A stretch of 64,000 nt of DNA from Sva-07 sp963793335 (GCA_963793335.1 CAWBZS010000013.1:124001-188000); one strand, 5' to 3'. Numbered from the stretch's first letter, positions 7,874 through 16,768 are shown. Notes: generated from the sequence alone by a model not told the origin. Translations and numbers: made by a program.

Positions 7874-9376
7874 ATGTCCCGACGGATCGACATCGAGCTG
7901 ACGAGCGCGCTTGCAGAGGGCTCTTGGACCTGGCGCGCCGCTGGCGCCCGCAAGCCCAACGGGGTGGTCGACTCGGCCATCTTGCCCGACGGCTCTGCGG
8001 TCGGCGACATCTTGAAGGTCGAGGTCGAGCAGATGCTCGATGGCATCGAGGTGCTCTCCGTCGTCAAGGGCCGCGAGAAGCCCGGCGACACGAACCTGCT
8101 CGAGTTGCTCCCGAGCGACAAGCCGTTCGAAGCCGTCATCGAAACTCGAGCCAAGCGAGACCGCAAAGATCGTGACGGTGGCGATCGGCGAGGTGGCCGC
8201 GACGGGCGCGGCAAGCGCGATGGTCGAGGCGGCCGAGACACCAAACGCGACGGTGGCGGTCGTGCCGACGGATCGGGACGGCGTGAACAGCGCCGCCCGC
8301 ACTTCGAGGCACCACCCGAGATCCCGCAGCGGCCGAAGCCCAAGCGGTTGCGTCCCGGCAAGGCACGCCGCAACGAGGTTCTGGCCACCCTCCCCGAGGA
8401 ACAGCGACCGATCGCCGAGCTCGCATTGCAAGGCATGGCAGCCGTTCGGACACGGGTTGGCGAGGAGAACGCCAAGCTCGCTGCCGACGGCAAGCCGACC
8501 ATGCCCGAGGCCAGCGTGGTGAAGATGGCCGAGGAATTGTTGCCGAAGCTCCGCGTCGCCGAATGGCTCGACCGTGCCGAGGCAGCCCTCCGACAGATGG
8601 AGCACCTCGATCTTCGCGACCTGCGCAGTGTGGTTGCGGCGGGCGACGACTCCATTGTCGCTCGCGACGAATCAACGCGGGCTGTCGCCGAGGAACTCAA
8701 AGCAGCGCTCGTGCGCAAGCAGGAAGAGGAACTCCAGCTCTGGTACGGCGACATCGACGCAGCGCTCGGTGTCGGCCGGGTGATCCGTGCATTGCGACTG
8801 TCATCGCAGCCGCCCAAGGCTGGTGTGATGTTCCCGCCCGCACTCGCCCGTCGCCTCGGCGAGGCCGCCACCGGGGCATTGCTGCCCGACGACCCGGCCG
8901 ATCGGTGGATCGCCGTGCTCGAAGCCGTCGCCTTCTCGCCGGTGCGCACATTGGTGGCCCCCACCGCGCCACCGACCACGATCACCGACGACCTGCGCGC
9001 CACGGCGCTCCGCCTCGGACCGGCCCTCCCGCAGGTTGCGGCGCTGCTCGGTGTCGAGGTTCCAGCAGGCGCACCGAAGCCGAAGCCGTTGCGACAGCAG
9101 CCACAGCGCCGCAACGATGCGAAGTCGAAGGGTTCGAACGCTCCCAAGGGCAACAACAGCCCACGAGGGAACAGCAAGCCCAAGGTGGACAGCAAGCCCA
9201 AGGTGGACAGCAAGCCGAAAGTGGACAGCAAGCCGAACCCACAGCCGACCGGCGAGGCGTCGACGCCGGAGCCCGCCCCGGCTCCAGCCCCTGAGCCGAC
9301 CGAGGCTCCAGCACCCGCGTCGGCTGAGTCCGAGGCGGGCCCAGCCGGCGAACCGCCGACACCCAGCGGCGCCTGA
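7874..9376 (+). CDS. Uncharacterised basic, low-complexity protein
   Basis: I do not recognise a characterised family. The 500 residues fall into parts: an ordered N-terminus (1-90) of possible OB/TRAM-like beta character (SWTWRAAGARKPNG, ILPDGSAVGDILKVE); a charged Arg/Gly/Asp/Lys stretch (95-160) resembling RGG-type RNA-binding tails; an alpha-helical middle (165-400); and a Lys/Pro then Ala/Pro/Glu-rich tail with three KPKVDS repeats. The beginning recalls RNA-binding regulatory domains, so a role with RNA or ribosomes is possible but not demonstrated. A -10-like TACCGT lies 8 bases before the ATG. Confidence 0.7.
   Translation: MSRRIDIELTSALAEGSWTWRAAGARKPNGVVDSAILPDGSAVGDILKVEVEQMLDGIEVLSVVKGREKPGDTNLLELLPSDKPFEAVIETRAKRDRKDRDGGDRRGGRDGRGKRDGRGGRDTKRDGGGRADGSGRREQRRPHFEAPPEIPQRPKPKRLRPGKARRNEVLATLPEEQRPIAELALQGMAAVRTRVGEENAKLAADGKPTMPEASVVKMAEELLPKLRVAEWLDRAEAALRQMEHLDLRDLRSVVAAGDDSIVARDESTRAVAEELKAALVRKQEEELQLWYGDIDAALGVGRVIRALRLSSQPPKAGVMFPPALARRLGEAATGALLPDDPADRWIAVLEAVAFSPVRTLVAPTAPPTTITDDLRATALRLGPALPQVAALLGVEVPAGAPKPKPLRQQPQRRNDAKSKGSNAPKGNNSPRGNSKPKVDSKPKVDSKPKVDSKPNPQPTGEASTPEPAPAPAPEPTEAPAPASAESEAGPAGEPPTPSGA
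9173..9234 (+). repeat. 18-bp tandem repeat encoding KPKVDS
   Basis: Three near-identical 18-base units encode (S)KPKVD in the tail of the 7874-9376 gene. The third unit differs at two synonymous positions, so the peptide repeat is conserved better than the DNA. Copy number may vary between strains. Confidence 0.8.
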
Positions 9377-9404
9377 CGGTTCGTTGCGGCGCACGACGTC
9401 GCTC

Positions 9405-9410
9405 TACGAT
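9405..9410 (+). promoter_or_regulatory. -10 box of a probable leaderless enoyl-CoA hydratase transcript
   Basis: TACGAT lies exactly 8 bases before the ATG at 9419, with no ribosome-binding site between, so the mRNA would start at or near the start codon. TTGCGG (9384-9389) is a weak -35 candidate with a short spacer. The same TACGAT-8-ATG arrangement recurs at 34292. Confidence 0.5.
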
Positions 9411-9418
9411 CGTCGGCC

Positions 9419-10203
9419 ATGTCCGACACCGTCACCATCGAAGTCCGCGAGCGTGTTGCGCTCATCACCCTCAATCGGCCTGACGCCCGAAACGCGGTCA
9501 ACGGCGACGTCGCTACGGCGATGGAAGCTGCGATCGATCGACTCGAGAACGACGACGAGGTCTGGGTGGGCATCATCCAGGCCAACACCGAGGGACAGAA
9601 CAATCCGGTGTTCTGCGCCGGCGCCGATCTCAAAGCGATCAACTCGGGTCAGGGCGCGGCGCTGAGCACCGAGCGTGGCGGCTTCGGCGGCTTCACGTAC
9701 CGCGAGCGCAAGAAGCCCGTCATCGTCGCCGTCGATGGCCTCGCCACGGCTGGCGGCTGCGAAATCGTGCTGGCCGCCGACCTCGTGGTTGCAACGACGC
9801 GTTCGGCCTTCGGTCTCGCCGAAGCCAAGCGCAACCTGGTTGCCGGCGCCGGCGGACTCTTCCGGCTCCCCGCGCGATCGGCCGCAATGCTGCGATGGAG
9901 CTGATTCTGACTGGCGAACCACTCGCTGCGGAGCGGGCCCACGCGCTGGGGCTCGTCAACCGACTGGTCGAGCCCGGCCGCGCCACCGATGAGGCGTTCG
10001 CACTCGCAGCTCAGATCACCGCCGCCGCGCCGCTCGCGGTCTGGGAGAGCCGAAAGGTGGTGCTGGCTGCGGCCACGAACGACGACGACACCTTGAAGCA
10101 GATGACCGATCAGGCCATGGGTGTCGTGATGAGCTCCGAGGACATCGGCGAGGGCCTCACGGCGTTCATCGAGAAGCGACCGCCGCAGTGGAAGGGTCGC
10201 TGA
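9419..10203 (+). pseudogene. Enoyl-CoA hydratase/isomerase (crotonase), split by a -1 frameshift
   Basis: The first part (9419 to about 9868) encodes the crotonase N-terminal core with CAGADLKAI (oxyanion hole) and ATAGGCEIVLAADL. In the original frame it ends prematurely after LPARSAAMLRWS. The remainder continues one frame over (MELILTGEPLAAERAHALGLV to 10203). Adding one C to the CCCC run at 9868-9871 restores LPRAIGRNAAMELILTG, the family consensus, giving an intact enzyme of about 261 residues for fatty acyl-CoA beta-oxidation. A sequencing error in the C run or a true mutation are both possible. Confidence 0.85.
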
Positions 10204-10206
10204 ACC

Positions 10207-10665
10207 TCAGCTGAACGATCGATAGGTCGTGATCAGGCGGGCCACGATGCCGGCGCGCTCGTAGAGATTCTTGGTGTGGCGGTCGCCTGGAAGCGCCTGG
10301 CCTTCGACGGCGCTCGCTCCCTGGGCCTTGGCGGACTCGATCGCCGCAGCGAGCAGTCCGTCGCCGAAACCGAGCTCCCGTGCCTCCGGCGTCACCCAGA
10401 CCTGATCGACACGCACCAGCACTCCCCCACAGAGGTCGTCCACGAGTTCGGCAACGAGATAGCCGATCACCACGTCGCCGATGTGGGCGGCGAACACCTC
10501 GGCCGTCCCGAGACGGCGTTCCCACTCGTCCTCGATCGCGGGGTGCTCCATCAGCCATCGTTCACCGCCGCGCTGGCCGACCAGCGCCCCACGCGCCTCG
10601 CGCTCGAGATCTCGTAGCTGAACGGCGTCGGCCGATTCGGCACGACGAACAAGTGGATCGATCAT
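10207..10665 (-). CDS. GNAT-family N-acetyltransferase
   Basis: A 152-residue acetyltransferase with the GNAT order: an N-terminal beta-alpha segment, VDQVWVTPEARELGFGDGLL as an acetyl-CoA binding motif A variant (R/Q-x-x-G-x-G/A loop), and NLYERAGIV as motif B. Acceptor unknown. Its ATG overlaps the stop of the upstream hypothetical gene by 4 bases (ATGA), so the two are probably co-translated. It is convergent with the broken enoyl-CoA hydratase, only 3 bases apart. Confidence 0.78.
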   Translation of the reverse strand: MIDPLVRRAESADAVQLRDLEREARGALVGQRGGERWLMEHPAIEDEWERRLGTAEVFAAHIGDVVIGYLVAELVDDLCGGVLVRVDQVWVTPEARELGFGDGLLAAAIESAKAQGASAVEGQALPGDRHTKNLYERAGIVARLITTYRSFS

Positions 10666-11186
10666 GTGGCTCCCAACTGTTCGAGCTTGCCCAGCACGGT
10701 GCGTCGATGCCGATTGGCCCGCTCGTATGCGGCGATCTCGTCGAGTTCGGCTGGATCGAGGTCGGTGAGCTTGGCGACGACCTGTGACGACGACAGGTGG
10801 TCGTAGTCGGCCAGGGCCAACGCTGACGCGTCGGGTGCGGGCCCCTCGTCGATGGAGGTGTCTGCCACCTCACGTTGAGCGGCGTCAGCGAGGCCGTCGA
10901 CCGTGTTCGCCCGGCCGACCGACTCGGCGGGTTCGACGGGCCCGCTCGACGCAATGCGGCTGCGGAGCTCGTTGAGTCCCTGATCGACCGCAAGCTTGCC
11001 GATGAACCGGGCGAGCACCACCTCGCGCCGAACCCGATCGGCGGCCCCCGGCACCTTCTCGGCCACTGCGGGGACAGCGTCGACCAGCCTCGAGCTCAGC
11101 TCGAGCGGGAGCATCACGGCCAGTTCCGCGAGCCGCACCACCAGCGGCGCGGGCGGATCAGGAGGAGAAGATGGGGCAGTCGTCAT
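10662..11186 (-). CDS. Hypothetical protein, translationally coupled to a GNAT enzyme
   Basis: A 174-residue protein I do not recognise. The N-terminal half (LAVMLPLELSSRLVDAV, GAADRVRREVVLARFIGKLAVDQ) is predicted to be amphipathic helices. The C-terminal part (SSSQVVAKLTDLDPAELDEIAAYERANRHRRTVLGKLEQL) looks like a SAP-like or helix-loop-helix motif seen in actinobacterial DUF proteins. It overlaps the upstream acidic gene by 29 bases and the downstream GNAT gene by 4, so the three form an operon. Confidence 0.7.
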   Translation of the reverse strand: MTTAPSSPPDPPAPLVVRLAELAVMLPLELSSRLVDAVPAVAEKVPGAADRVRREVVLARFIGKLAVDQGLNELRSRIASSGPVEPAESVGRANTVDGLADAAQREVADTSIDEGPAPDASALALADYDHLSSSQVVAKLTDLDPAELDEIAAYERANRHRRTVLGKLEQLGAT

Positions 11187-11649
11187 CGCCGACCGGACAG
11201 TTCGGCGCGCTCGTCCTCACGAGGAGGAAGCACGACGAGCACAGCTGCTCGTCCTGCTGCTTGGGTTGGAGACGTTCTCCGCCCTCGCCGCGGACCTCTG
11301 GCTCTTCCTCCTCGTCGTCGTCATCGTCGTCCTCGGCCGCCACCATGCGGTCCTTGAGGATCTTGTCCAGGTCCTCTTCGACATCGTCGTCTTCGAGCAA
11401 CTCGTCGTCGTCGTCATCATCGTCGTCATCGGCGCGCTTCTTGCGCTTCGTACGCGGTGCTTCGGTGGACGAATCCTCGTCGTCGTCATCGTCGTCATCT
11501 GCGACGTCGTCGTCGTCATCGTCGTCATCTGCGACGTCGTCGTCGTCGTCGAGGTCGAGTTCGTCCGCGTCGGGGTCGAGTTCGACCTCGGCGTCGGCCT
11601 CTTCCGCCTCGGTGGAGTCGTCATCGGGTTCGGTGGTGTCGTCAGCCAT
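11158..11649 (-). CDS. Poly-aspartate DUF4193-like protein with C-terminal zinc knuckle
   Basis: The first two thirds of this 163-residue protein are almost wholly Asp/Glu, with runs of seven to nine aspartates interrupted by one basic patch (RTKRKKR). The C-terminus is ordered: DEQLCSSCFLLVR and NCPVGDDDCPIF give four cysteines arranged as a zinc knuckle, like actinobacterial DUF4193 proteins (D-E-F-x-C-x-x-C-F-L). Function unknown. The acidic tract lengthens the usual DUF4193 layout and is encoded by GAC/GAT repeats including a near-perfect 30-base tandem copy (about 11480-11540). Confidence 0.8.
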   Translation of the reverse strand: MADDTTEPDDDSTEAEEADAEVELDPDADELDLDDDDDVADDDDDDDDVADDDDDDDEDSSTEAPRTKRKKRADDDDDDDDDELLEDDDVEEDLDKILKDRMVAAEDDDDDDEEEEPEVRGEGGERLQPKQQDEQLCSSCFLLVRTSAPNCPVGDDDCPIFSS

Positions 11650-11727
11650 CTCGTCGTCTCGATCTCATCGTGTCTGCGGGGGTTTCGGCGGGAGCATAGG
11701 CGTGGCCATCCATGCGGGTCGGAAGGC

Positions 11728-11753
11728 ACGCATGTGACAGGGGTCACATGCGT
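11728..11753 (-). terminator. Hairpin terminator after the ThyX-like gene
   Basis: ACGCATGTGAC, loop CCCT (minus-strand reading), GTCACATGCGT: a perfect 11-bp stem starting 3 bases past the stop codon of the ThyX-like gene. There is no U-tract, as is common for actinobacterial terminators. It separates that gene from the acidic DUF4193-like gene downstream. Confidence 0.6.
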
Positions 11754-11756
11754 CGG

Positions 11757-13358
11757 TCAAGCGTCACGCCGACGTGCTTCTGCGCGTCGTTCCGAGGCCA
11801 AACGTTCCAGTTCCGGGGCGTTGGTGGTCATGTGGGTCATGGCAGCTGCGATTGCATGATGCCCAGCGCGTTCGGAGATCAAACGGTACATGTCGAGCGC
11901 CACGCGTCGGTAGGACGGGTGTCCCTGCGGCGACGATCGCAGTTCGAGCATGTGGATTGCCTCGCGGGCATTGAACTGCATCACGTAGCGCATCCGGTAC
12001 GCCATCGAGACCGCGTAGGAGGCCTGTTGCGGGAATTCGGAGTTCAGGGCGTCGTACAGGCCCGCAGAGCGGTCCATGGCCTCGTCGAAGTCGCCCGCCA
12101 GACCGGCCTCGCTGATCAACTCCGGCCGCGTGAAGCCGTGGTTGGGGGTCAGGCGCTGCCACTCGATGGTGAGCATGCGGTGGCGCTGCATGTCGCGGAA
12201 TGCTCCGTAGTCACTCAAGACGTCGAAACGGTAGTACGAGCGCTCGAATGCCCGGCCCGGTTTGTGGCGCCGATTCTCTCGTTCGCCCACGTACGCCCGG
12301 ATCAGCGCGACCCGCTCGTCGACACCGAGCTGACGGACCCGATCGAGCAACTGCGATTCTGGGAGCGTCGAGTGCGAGTAACAGATCGCGGCGAGCAGCT
12401 TGTCCTCGGCTTCCGGATCGAAATCGACGAGTTCCACCTCAGCGGCAGGCTCGACCGGGGTGGATGCAAACAGCTCCTCCACCAACGCCCCCGTGTCGTT
12501 GCGGGTCGTCTCCAGATACTCGCTCCATCGCCCACCACGGTCGGGCAGGTCGACGCGGCGGAGGAAACTCGGAATCACTTTGCGCAGCTCGTGCAACATC
12601 AGGTCGGCGTACGCGCGCGACTCCGGCAGTGGGTTGGCCCGCATCCGCAGGAGCAGCGCTTCGAACGCTTGGCCAGTGCCGTAGATGCCGACGTTCGATG
12701 TGGCTGCAGCGGGCAGGATGCCCCGGACGGCGTCGAGCGCCTTTGCCCTGGTTGCGGTCCGGTAGACGAACTCGCTGTCGTCGGGTCCACGCACGACGGT
12801 GGAGCGCACGTGTTCCGTTGCGGCGTCCACGCACTTGCTGTACGAGTCGAAGATCCGATCGAGATCACCGACGTAGCGCGTCCCGAGCGCGCTTGCGAGT
12901 ACGGCTGGGTCACGGTGGTATCGGTACCGGCCGCCGAGCCGAACGTCGTAGGAGATGTACCTCGTGCTCTGCTCCAGATAGCTCATCAGGCGACCCCACT
13001 CGAGGATCTTGGTCAGCAGATTGGACGCCTGCTCGCAGGCGAGATGTACCCCGCCGAGCTGAGCCACCGAGTCGTCGCCGTAGTCGAAGAAGACCCGCTC
13101 GTAGAGCTCCTCGGCACGATCGAGACCGATCGTCGCATCGACCGAGTGATCACCGCTCACGTCCAGGTCGCCGACGAACTCGTCGAGAAACAGCCGCCGC
13201 AGCGACTTGTGGGTACGGCTGTACCGGGCGAACAGCGCCCCCTTCACCACCTCTGGCAGGTTGACGAGGGCGAACACTGGCCCGTCGAGGTTGGTGAAGT
13301 ACCGACGGAGAACATCGCCCTCCTCCGGGGTGAAGGACTCAGGGACGTACACAGCCAC
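11757..13358 (-). CDS. Double-domain ThyX-like (FAD-dependent thymidylate synthase family) protein
   Basis: 533 residues holding two ThyX-type domains, whereas classical ThyX is 220-250 residues. The N-terminal half has GDDSVAQLGGVHLA and SYLEQSTRYI (E129-Y134), equivalent to the second half of the ThyX signature. The C-terminal half has R392-H393-R394 but R402 where the RHRx7S signature needs serine. Each half therefore keeps a different part of the active-site motif. It may act in thymidylate synthesis or be a non-catalytic relative. It starts at ATG 13358 and ends at a strong hairpin. Confidence 0.8.
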   Translation of the reverse strand: MAVYVPESFTPEEGDVLRRYFTNLDGPVFALVNLPEVVKGALFARYSRTHKSLRRLFLDEFVGDLDVSGDHSVDATIGLDRAEELYERVFFDYGDDSVAQLGGVHLACEQASNLLTKILEWGRLMSYLEQSTRYISYDVRLGGRYRYHRDPAVLASALGTRYVGDLDRIFDSYSKCVDAATEHVRSTVVRGPDDSEFVYRTATRAKALDAVRGILPAAATSNVGIYGTGQAFEALLLRMRANPLPESRAYADLMLHELRKVIPSFLRRVDLPDRGGRWSEYLETTRNDTGALVEELFASTPVEPAAEVELVDFDPEAEDKLLAAICYSHSTLPESQLLDRVRQLGVDERVALIRAYVGERENRRHKPGRAFERSYYRFDVLSDYGAFRDMQRHRMLTIEWQRLTPNHGFTRPELISEAGLAGDFDEAMDRSAGLYDALNSEFPQQASYAVSMAYRMRYVMQFNAREAIHMLELRSSPQGHPSYRRVALDMYRLISERAGHHAIAAAMTHMTTNAPELERLASERRAEARRRDA

Positions 13359-13431
13359 GATGACTCACTCTAGGACGGTCCTGCAGCCACAGTCGGGATT
13401 GTGCACTGCCCTGACCAGGGACGACGACGAC

Positions 13432-14055
13432 TCATGCCAGGACGGTCACGGCGTCGGGTTGCACGATGACCTCGATCGAGCGCGCTCGACCGGCCGGCTC
13501 GTGATCGACGAACACTGCGACGTCGCGCGCAAAGGTCCATCGAGCCGTTCTCACGGACCGCGTGGTGATCAGCGGGTGCGGCACATGCGTACCCGTGGCA
13601 AGACGACGCCGAGCCGCCAGGCGCTGACGAATCGACATCGCCGGGTCGACGAGGAACGTCTCGACACGGCCATCGTTCGGATGACCCCGCGGGGCCACGT
13701 CGTGGTCGCCCAAGAACTCCGCGTTCATGACGGCGAGCAGCGGACCGCGCCACCACGAACCCCGGCGCACCGGGGACCTTGCCACGACATGTGCCAGCGC
13801 GGTGATGCTCTCGGCGTCGTCGAGACGAACCTCGATCAGATCGACAGGGAACTCGATGAGACGGTCACGGTCGCCCGGCCCGCGGGCTCCCATCGTTCGG
13901 GCAAGGTCACCCCCGCGCAGCGCCACCATCTGCCGGTCGCCCGGCCCCTCGGTCGCGGTGAGGGCCCCGACAGCCGCTCGATCGTCATCCACGATCGTGA
14001 GTTGCTGCGGACGCGGAACCTCACTCCCCCAGGTGGCACCCTTCTCAATCGTCAT
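13432..14055 (-). CDS. Lipid-kinase C-terminal-domain protein lacking the catalytic domain
   Basis: 207 residues. The second half (LAVMNAEFLGDHDVAPRGH, PNDGRVETFLVD, GTHVPHPLITTRS, FVDHEPAGRARSIEVIVQPDAV) resembles the C-terminal beta domain of YegS/diacylglycerol-kinase-like enzymes, but no GGDGT nucleotide-binding loop is visible. It may be a stand-alone accessory domain. The ATG at 14055 (MTIEKGATWGSEVPRP) lies 10 bases after the helY stop, so it is co-transcribed with tatB-tatC-helY. A longer start at 14106 would overlap helY. Confidence 0.7.
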   Translation of the reverse strand: MTIEKGATWGSEVPRPQQLTIVDDDRAAVGALTATEGPGDRQMVALRGGDLARTMGARGPGDRDRLIEFPVDLIEVRLDDAESITALAHVVARSPVRRGSWWRGPLLAVMNAEFLGDHDVAPRGHPNDGRVETFLVDPAMSIRQRLAARRRLATGTHVPHPLITTRSVRTARWTFARDVAVFVDHEPAGRARSIEVIVQPDAVTVLA

Positions 14056-14065
14056 CGCTGCGCCG

Positions 14066-16768
14066 TCACGGTGCCACCGCCGGGGCAGAGCTGTCGGCGA
14101 CGACACCTCGGAACGCCGCGTGCGCGGCGGCGCCAGCGGATCGTCGGGTTGCCGGATCGACGGCGACGATCGCCAACTGGCGCAACAGATCGATCAACTG
14201 CTTCGTCGTTCTCACGAAATCACCGCCGGTGACGTCTTCCTCGCCGACCACGGCAGCGAAGCCCTCCCCCGCCACCCATGCGTGGGCGATGGCCGCAAAC
14301 GTCGGATCGGGAGCCCGATGCTCGGCGAGCCCGACGGCACGCTCATTGGCCCGGAGATCCTCGCTGATCGCCGCCAACCGGCGCCAACGATCACGAACGT
14401 CGGTCGACGAGAACCATGGAGCCGGCGGTGGTTCCGAGCTGCGGTGCTCGTACACCACGGTGGACACCAGGGCTGCGAGGTCCGCAGGCGCGAGATCGTC
14501 CAGCACACCCGACCGCACCATTTCGGCGACGAGCAGATCCGACTCGTGGAACGTGCGAGCCAGCATCTCCCCTGCCTCCGACAGCGTCCAACTGGCCCGA
14601 TCGAGGTACCCGTATCGTTCGAGCACGTCGAGCACCCGATCGAATTCGCTGGCCAGCGAGTTGTTCTTGCCGCTGACGCGCCGCTCGAGATCGGCGATCT
14701 CTCGTTCCACCCGATCTGCCTGTCCGGCAAACCGCAACTTCGCAGCCAGGTCAGGATCGTTGGCCACCGGGTGGCGCGCCGCGCTCGGCTCGTCGTCGCG
14801 ACGGGCCGACCCCTTCGACGACGTCGCCTTCACCTTGCGGAGCCGCCGAGCGACGTCGTTGCGATACTCCTTCCGATTCGGCGCGTACGGCTGCGGCAGG
14901 TCGATCGACGCCATGCTGGTTGGTGGGTCACGGAAGTTGTCGCCGAAGAGGTGCACGACCTCCGCCGACTTGGTCACCACCGTCAGACGCAGGCCGGCCT
15001 TGCGATGCGCTGCAGCGATCACCACGGCGAGGCCCCGGTAGACGCTGCGCTTGGCCCCCCGTTTCGTCGACGTGGAGATCTGAATCACGTCCCCTGGCTG
15101 CAGGGTGGCCATCGCCGCGGCGTTGGCCGCCGCCCGCTCCGATCCGCCGCCGAACTGCTCGTCTCGTTCGGCCGCTCGCAGTCGGCGGTACTCGTCGATG
15201 TCCCCGAACTCGCTTGCCGCTGACACCCGCAGCTCCCCCAGGGCACGGCGACGGCGCTCCAGTCGCGCTTCGAGACGAACGACATCGACATCGGCCTGGT
15301 ACTGAGCGAACGACAGGTTCAACAGGTGATGGGCCTCGCCGCTCGAATAGGTGCGCACGAGATTGGCAGCCATGTTGTACGTCGGCCGAAACGCCGATCG
15401 GAGATGGAACGACGAACTCCCAGCAAGTTCGGCGACCTCGTCGAAACGGACCCACGGTGACCACATGACGATGGCGGTGCCCAGATCGTCGAGGCCGCGA
15501 CGGCCGGCGCGACCGGTGAGCTGGGTGTATTCACCTGCGGTGAGGCGTTCGTGTCCTTCACCGGTGAACTTGGTGAGCTTCTCGATCACCACCGATCGCG
15601 CTGGCATGTTGATCCCGACGGCCAGCGTCTCGGTGGCGAACACGACCTTGACCAGTCCCTCCACGAAGCACGCCTCGACCACCTCCTTCATCGGCGGCAC
15701 CATGCCCGCATGGTGCGCAGCGATGCCACACTCCAACTGCGTCAGGAACTGCCGGTACCCGAGCACCGCGAGGTCGGCGTCGTCGATGCCGCCGAGCCGG
15801 GTATCGACGATCGCACGGATCGCAGCGCGCTCGCCGGTGTCGGTGAGCACCACGCCGGCATCGGCACACGACTTCGCTGCGGCGTCGCACTGCGCCCGGC
15901 TGAAGATGAAGAAGATCGCCGGCAGCAGCCGGCGCCGCTCGAGCAACTCGACCGTTTCGACGCGTCCTGGCGGCGCCAGCACCTTGGCACCGGAACCTCG
16001 GTCGCGTCCCTTCTGGCGGCGCTGCTCTCGCCCCGAGCTTCGCCGTTGGCGCACCGCTGACTCGTCGAGTTGGACCGCGTCTCGATTGACGTGCCCGCCG
16101 GCGAACACCGGCAGCATCCGCAGGCGATCGTTGGTGCGGTCGGCAACCAAGTACTCGTTGTCGAGTCGGACCGGCCGACGTCGCTCCACGATCGATGCGG
16201 TCGGCCCCCGCACGGTGGTGATCCATGACGCCAACTCGTCGACGTTGCTCACCGTCGCCGACAGACAGACCAGTTGCACGTGTTGCGGAAGGTGGATCAT
16301 CACCTCCTCCCACACCGGCCCGCGATACGAGTCCTGGAGGAAGTGCACCTCGTCGAGGACGACCAAGCCGAGATCGTCGAGCAGTCGAGATCTGCCGTAC
16401 ACCATGTTGCGCAGCACCTCGGTGGTCATGACCACGATCGGTGCGTCGCCGTTGATCGAGTTGTCGCCGGTGAGCAGCCCGACAACGTCGTCACCGTGGA
16501 TCGCCACGAGGTCGCGATACTTCTGGTTGGACAGCGCCTTGACCGGAGCGGTGTAGAACGCTCGGAGCCCGCGGCGTCGCGCTCCGGCGATGCCGTACTC
16601 GGCCACCACGGTCTTGCCGCTCCCGGTCGGGACCGCCACCACGACGTGTTCTCCCCGGTCGAGCGCGTCGAACGCCTCGGTCTGGAACCGATCGATCGGA
16701 AACGTGTACCGAGCGACGAAGTCACTCCGGAACGCTCCTGCGGCCTCCTCCTCGGGCGTCGTGGTCAC
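14066..16768 (-). CDS. helY: Ski2/Mtr4-type superfamily 2 RNA helicase
   Basis: A 900-residue ATP-dependent helicase. Walker A is PTGSGKT, the DExH box is LDEVHFLQD, motif III is CLSATV, and helicase-C motifs include ATETLAVGINMPA and QLTGRAGRRG. The long C-terminal arch and helical domains fit Ski2-like enzymes and mycobacterial HelY. The GTG start overlaps the tatC stop by 4 bases (GTGA). The tatC-helY neighbourhood is conserved in actinobacteria, which supports the name. The probable role is RNA unwinding or turnover. Confidence 0.92.
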   Translation of the reverse strand: MTTTPEEEAAGAFRSDFVARYTFPIDRFQTEAFDALDRGEHVVVAVPTGSGKTVVAEYGIAGARRRGLRAFYTAPVKALSNQKYRDLVAIHGDDVVGLLTGDNSINGDAPIVVMTTEVLRNMVYGRSRLLDDLGLVVLDEVHFLQDSYRGPVWEEVMIHLPQHVQLVCLSATVSNVDELASWITTVRGPTASIVERRRPVRLDNEYLVADRTNDRLRMLPVFAGGHVNRDAVQLDESAVRQRRSSGREQRRQKGRDRGSGAKVLAPPGRVETVELLERRRLLPAIFFIFSRAQCDAAAKSCADAGVVLTDTGERAAIRAIVDTRLGGIDDADLAVLGYRQFLTQLECGIAAHHAGMVPPMKEVVEACFVEGLVKVVFATETLAVGINMPARSVVIEKLTKFTGEGHERLTAGEYTQLTGRAGRRGLDDLGTAIVMWSPWVRFDEVAELAGSSSFHLRSAFRPTYNMAANLVRTYSSGEAHHLLNLSFAQYQADVDVVRLEARLERRRRALGELRVSAASEFGDIDEYRRLRAAERDEQFGGGSERAAANAAAMATLQPGDVIQISTSTKRGAKRSVYRGLAVVIAAAHRKAGLRLTVVTKSAEVVHLFGDNFRDPPTSMASIDLPQPYAPNRKEYRNDVARRLRKVKATSSKGSARRDDEPSAARHPVANDPDLAAKLRFAGQADRVEREIADLERRVSGKNNSLASEFDRVLDVLERYGYLDRASWTLSEAGEMLARTFHESDLLVAEMVRSGVLDDLAPADLAALVSTVVYEHRSSEPPPAPWFSSTDVRDRWRRLAAISEDLRANERAVGLAEHRAPDPTFAAIAHAWVAGEGFAAVVGEEDVTGGDFVRTTKQLIDLLRQLAIVAVDPATRRSAGAAAHAAFRGVVADSSAPAVAP

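Noticed and set aside
10996..11859. Long plus-strand frame with hydrophobic Val/Ile runs
   Set aside because: It is the antisense of the Asp-repeat gene: GTC/ATC repeats mimic membrane helices.
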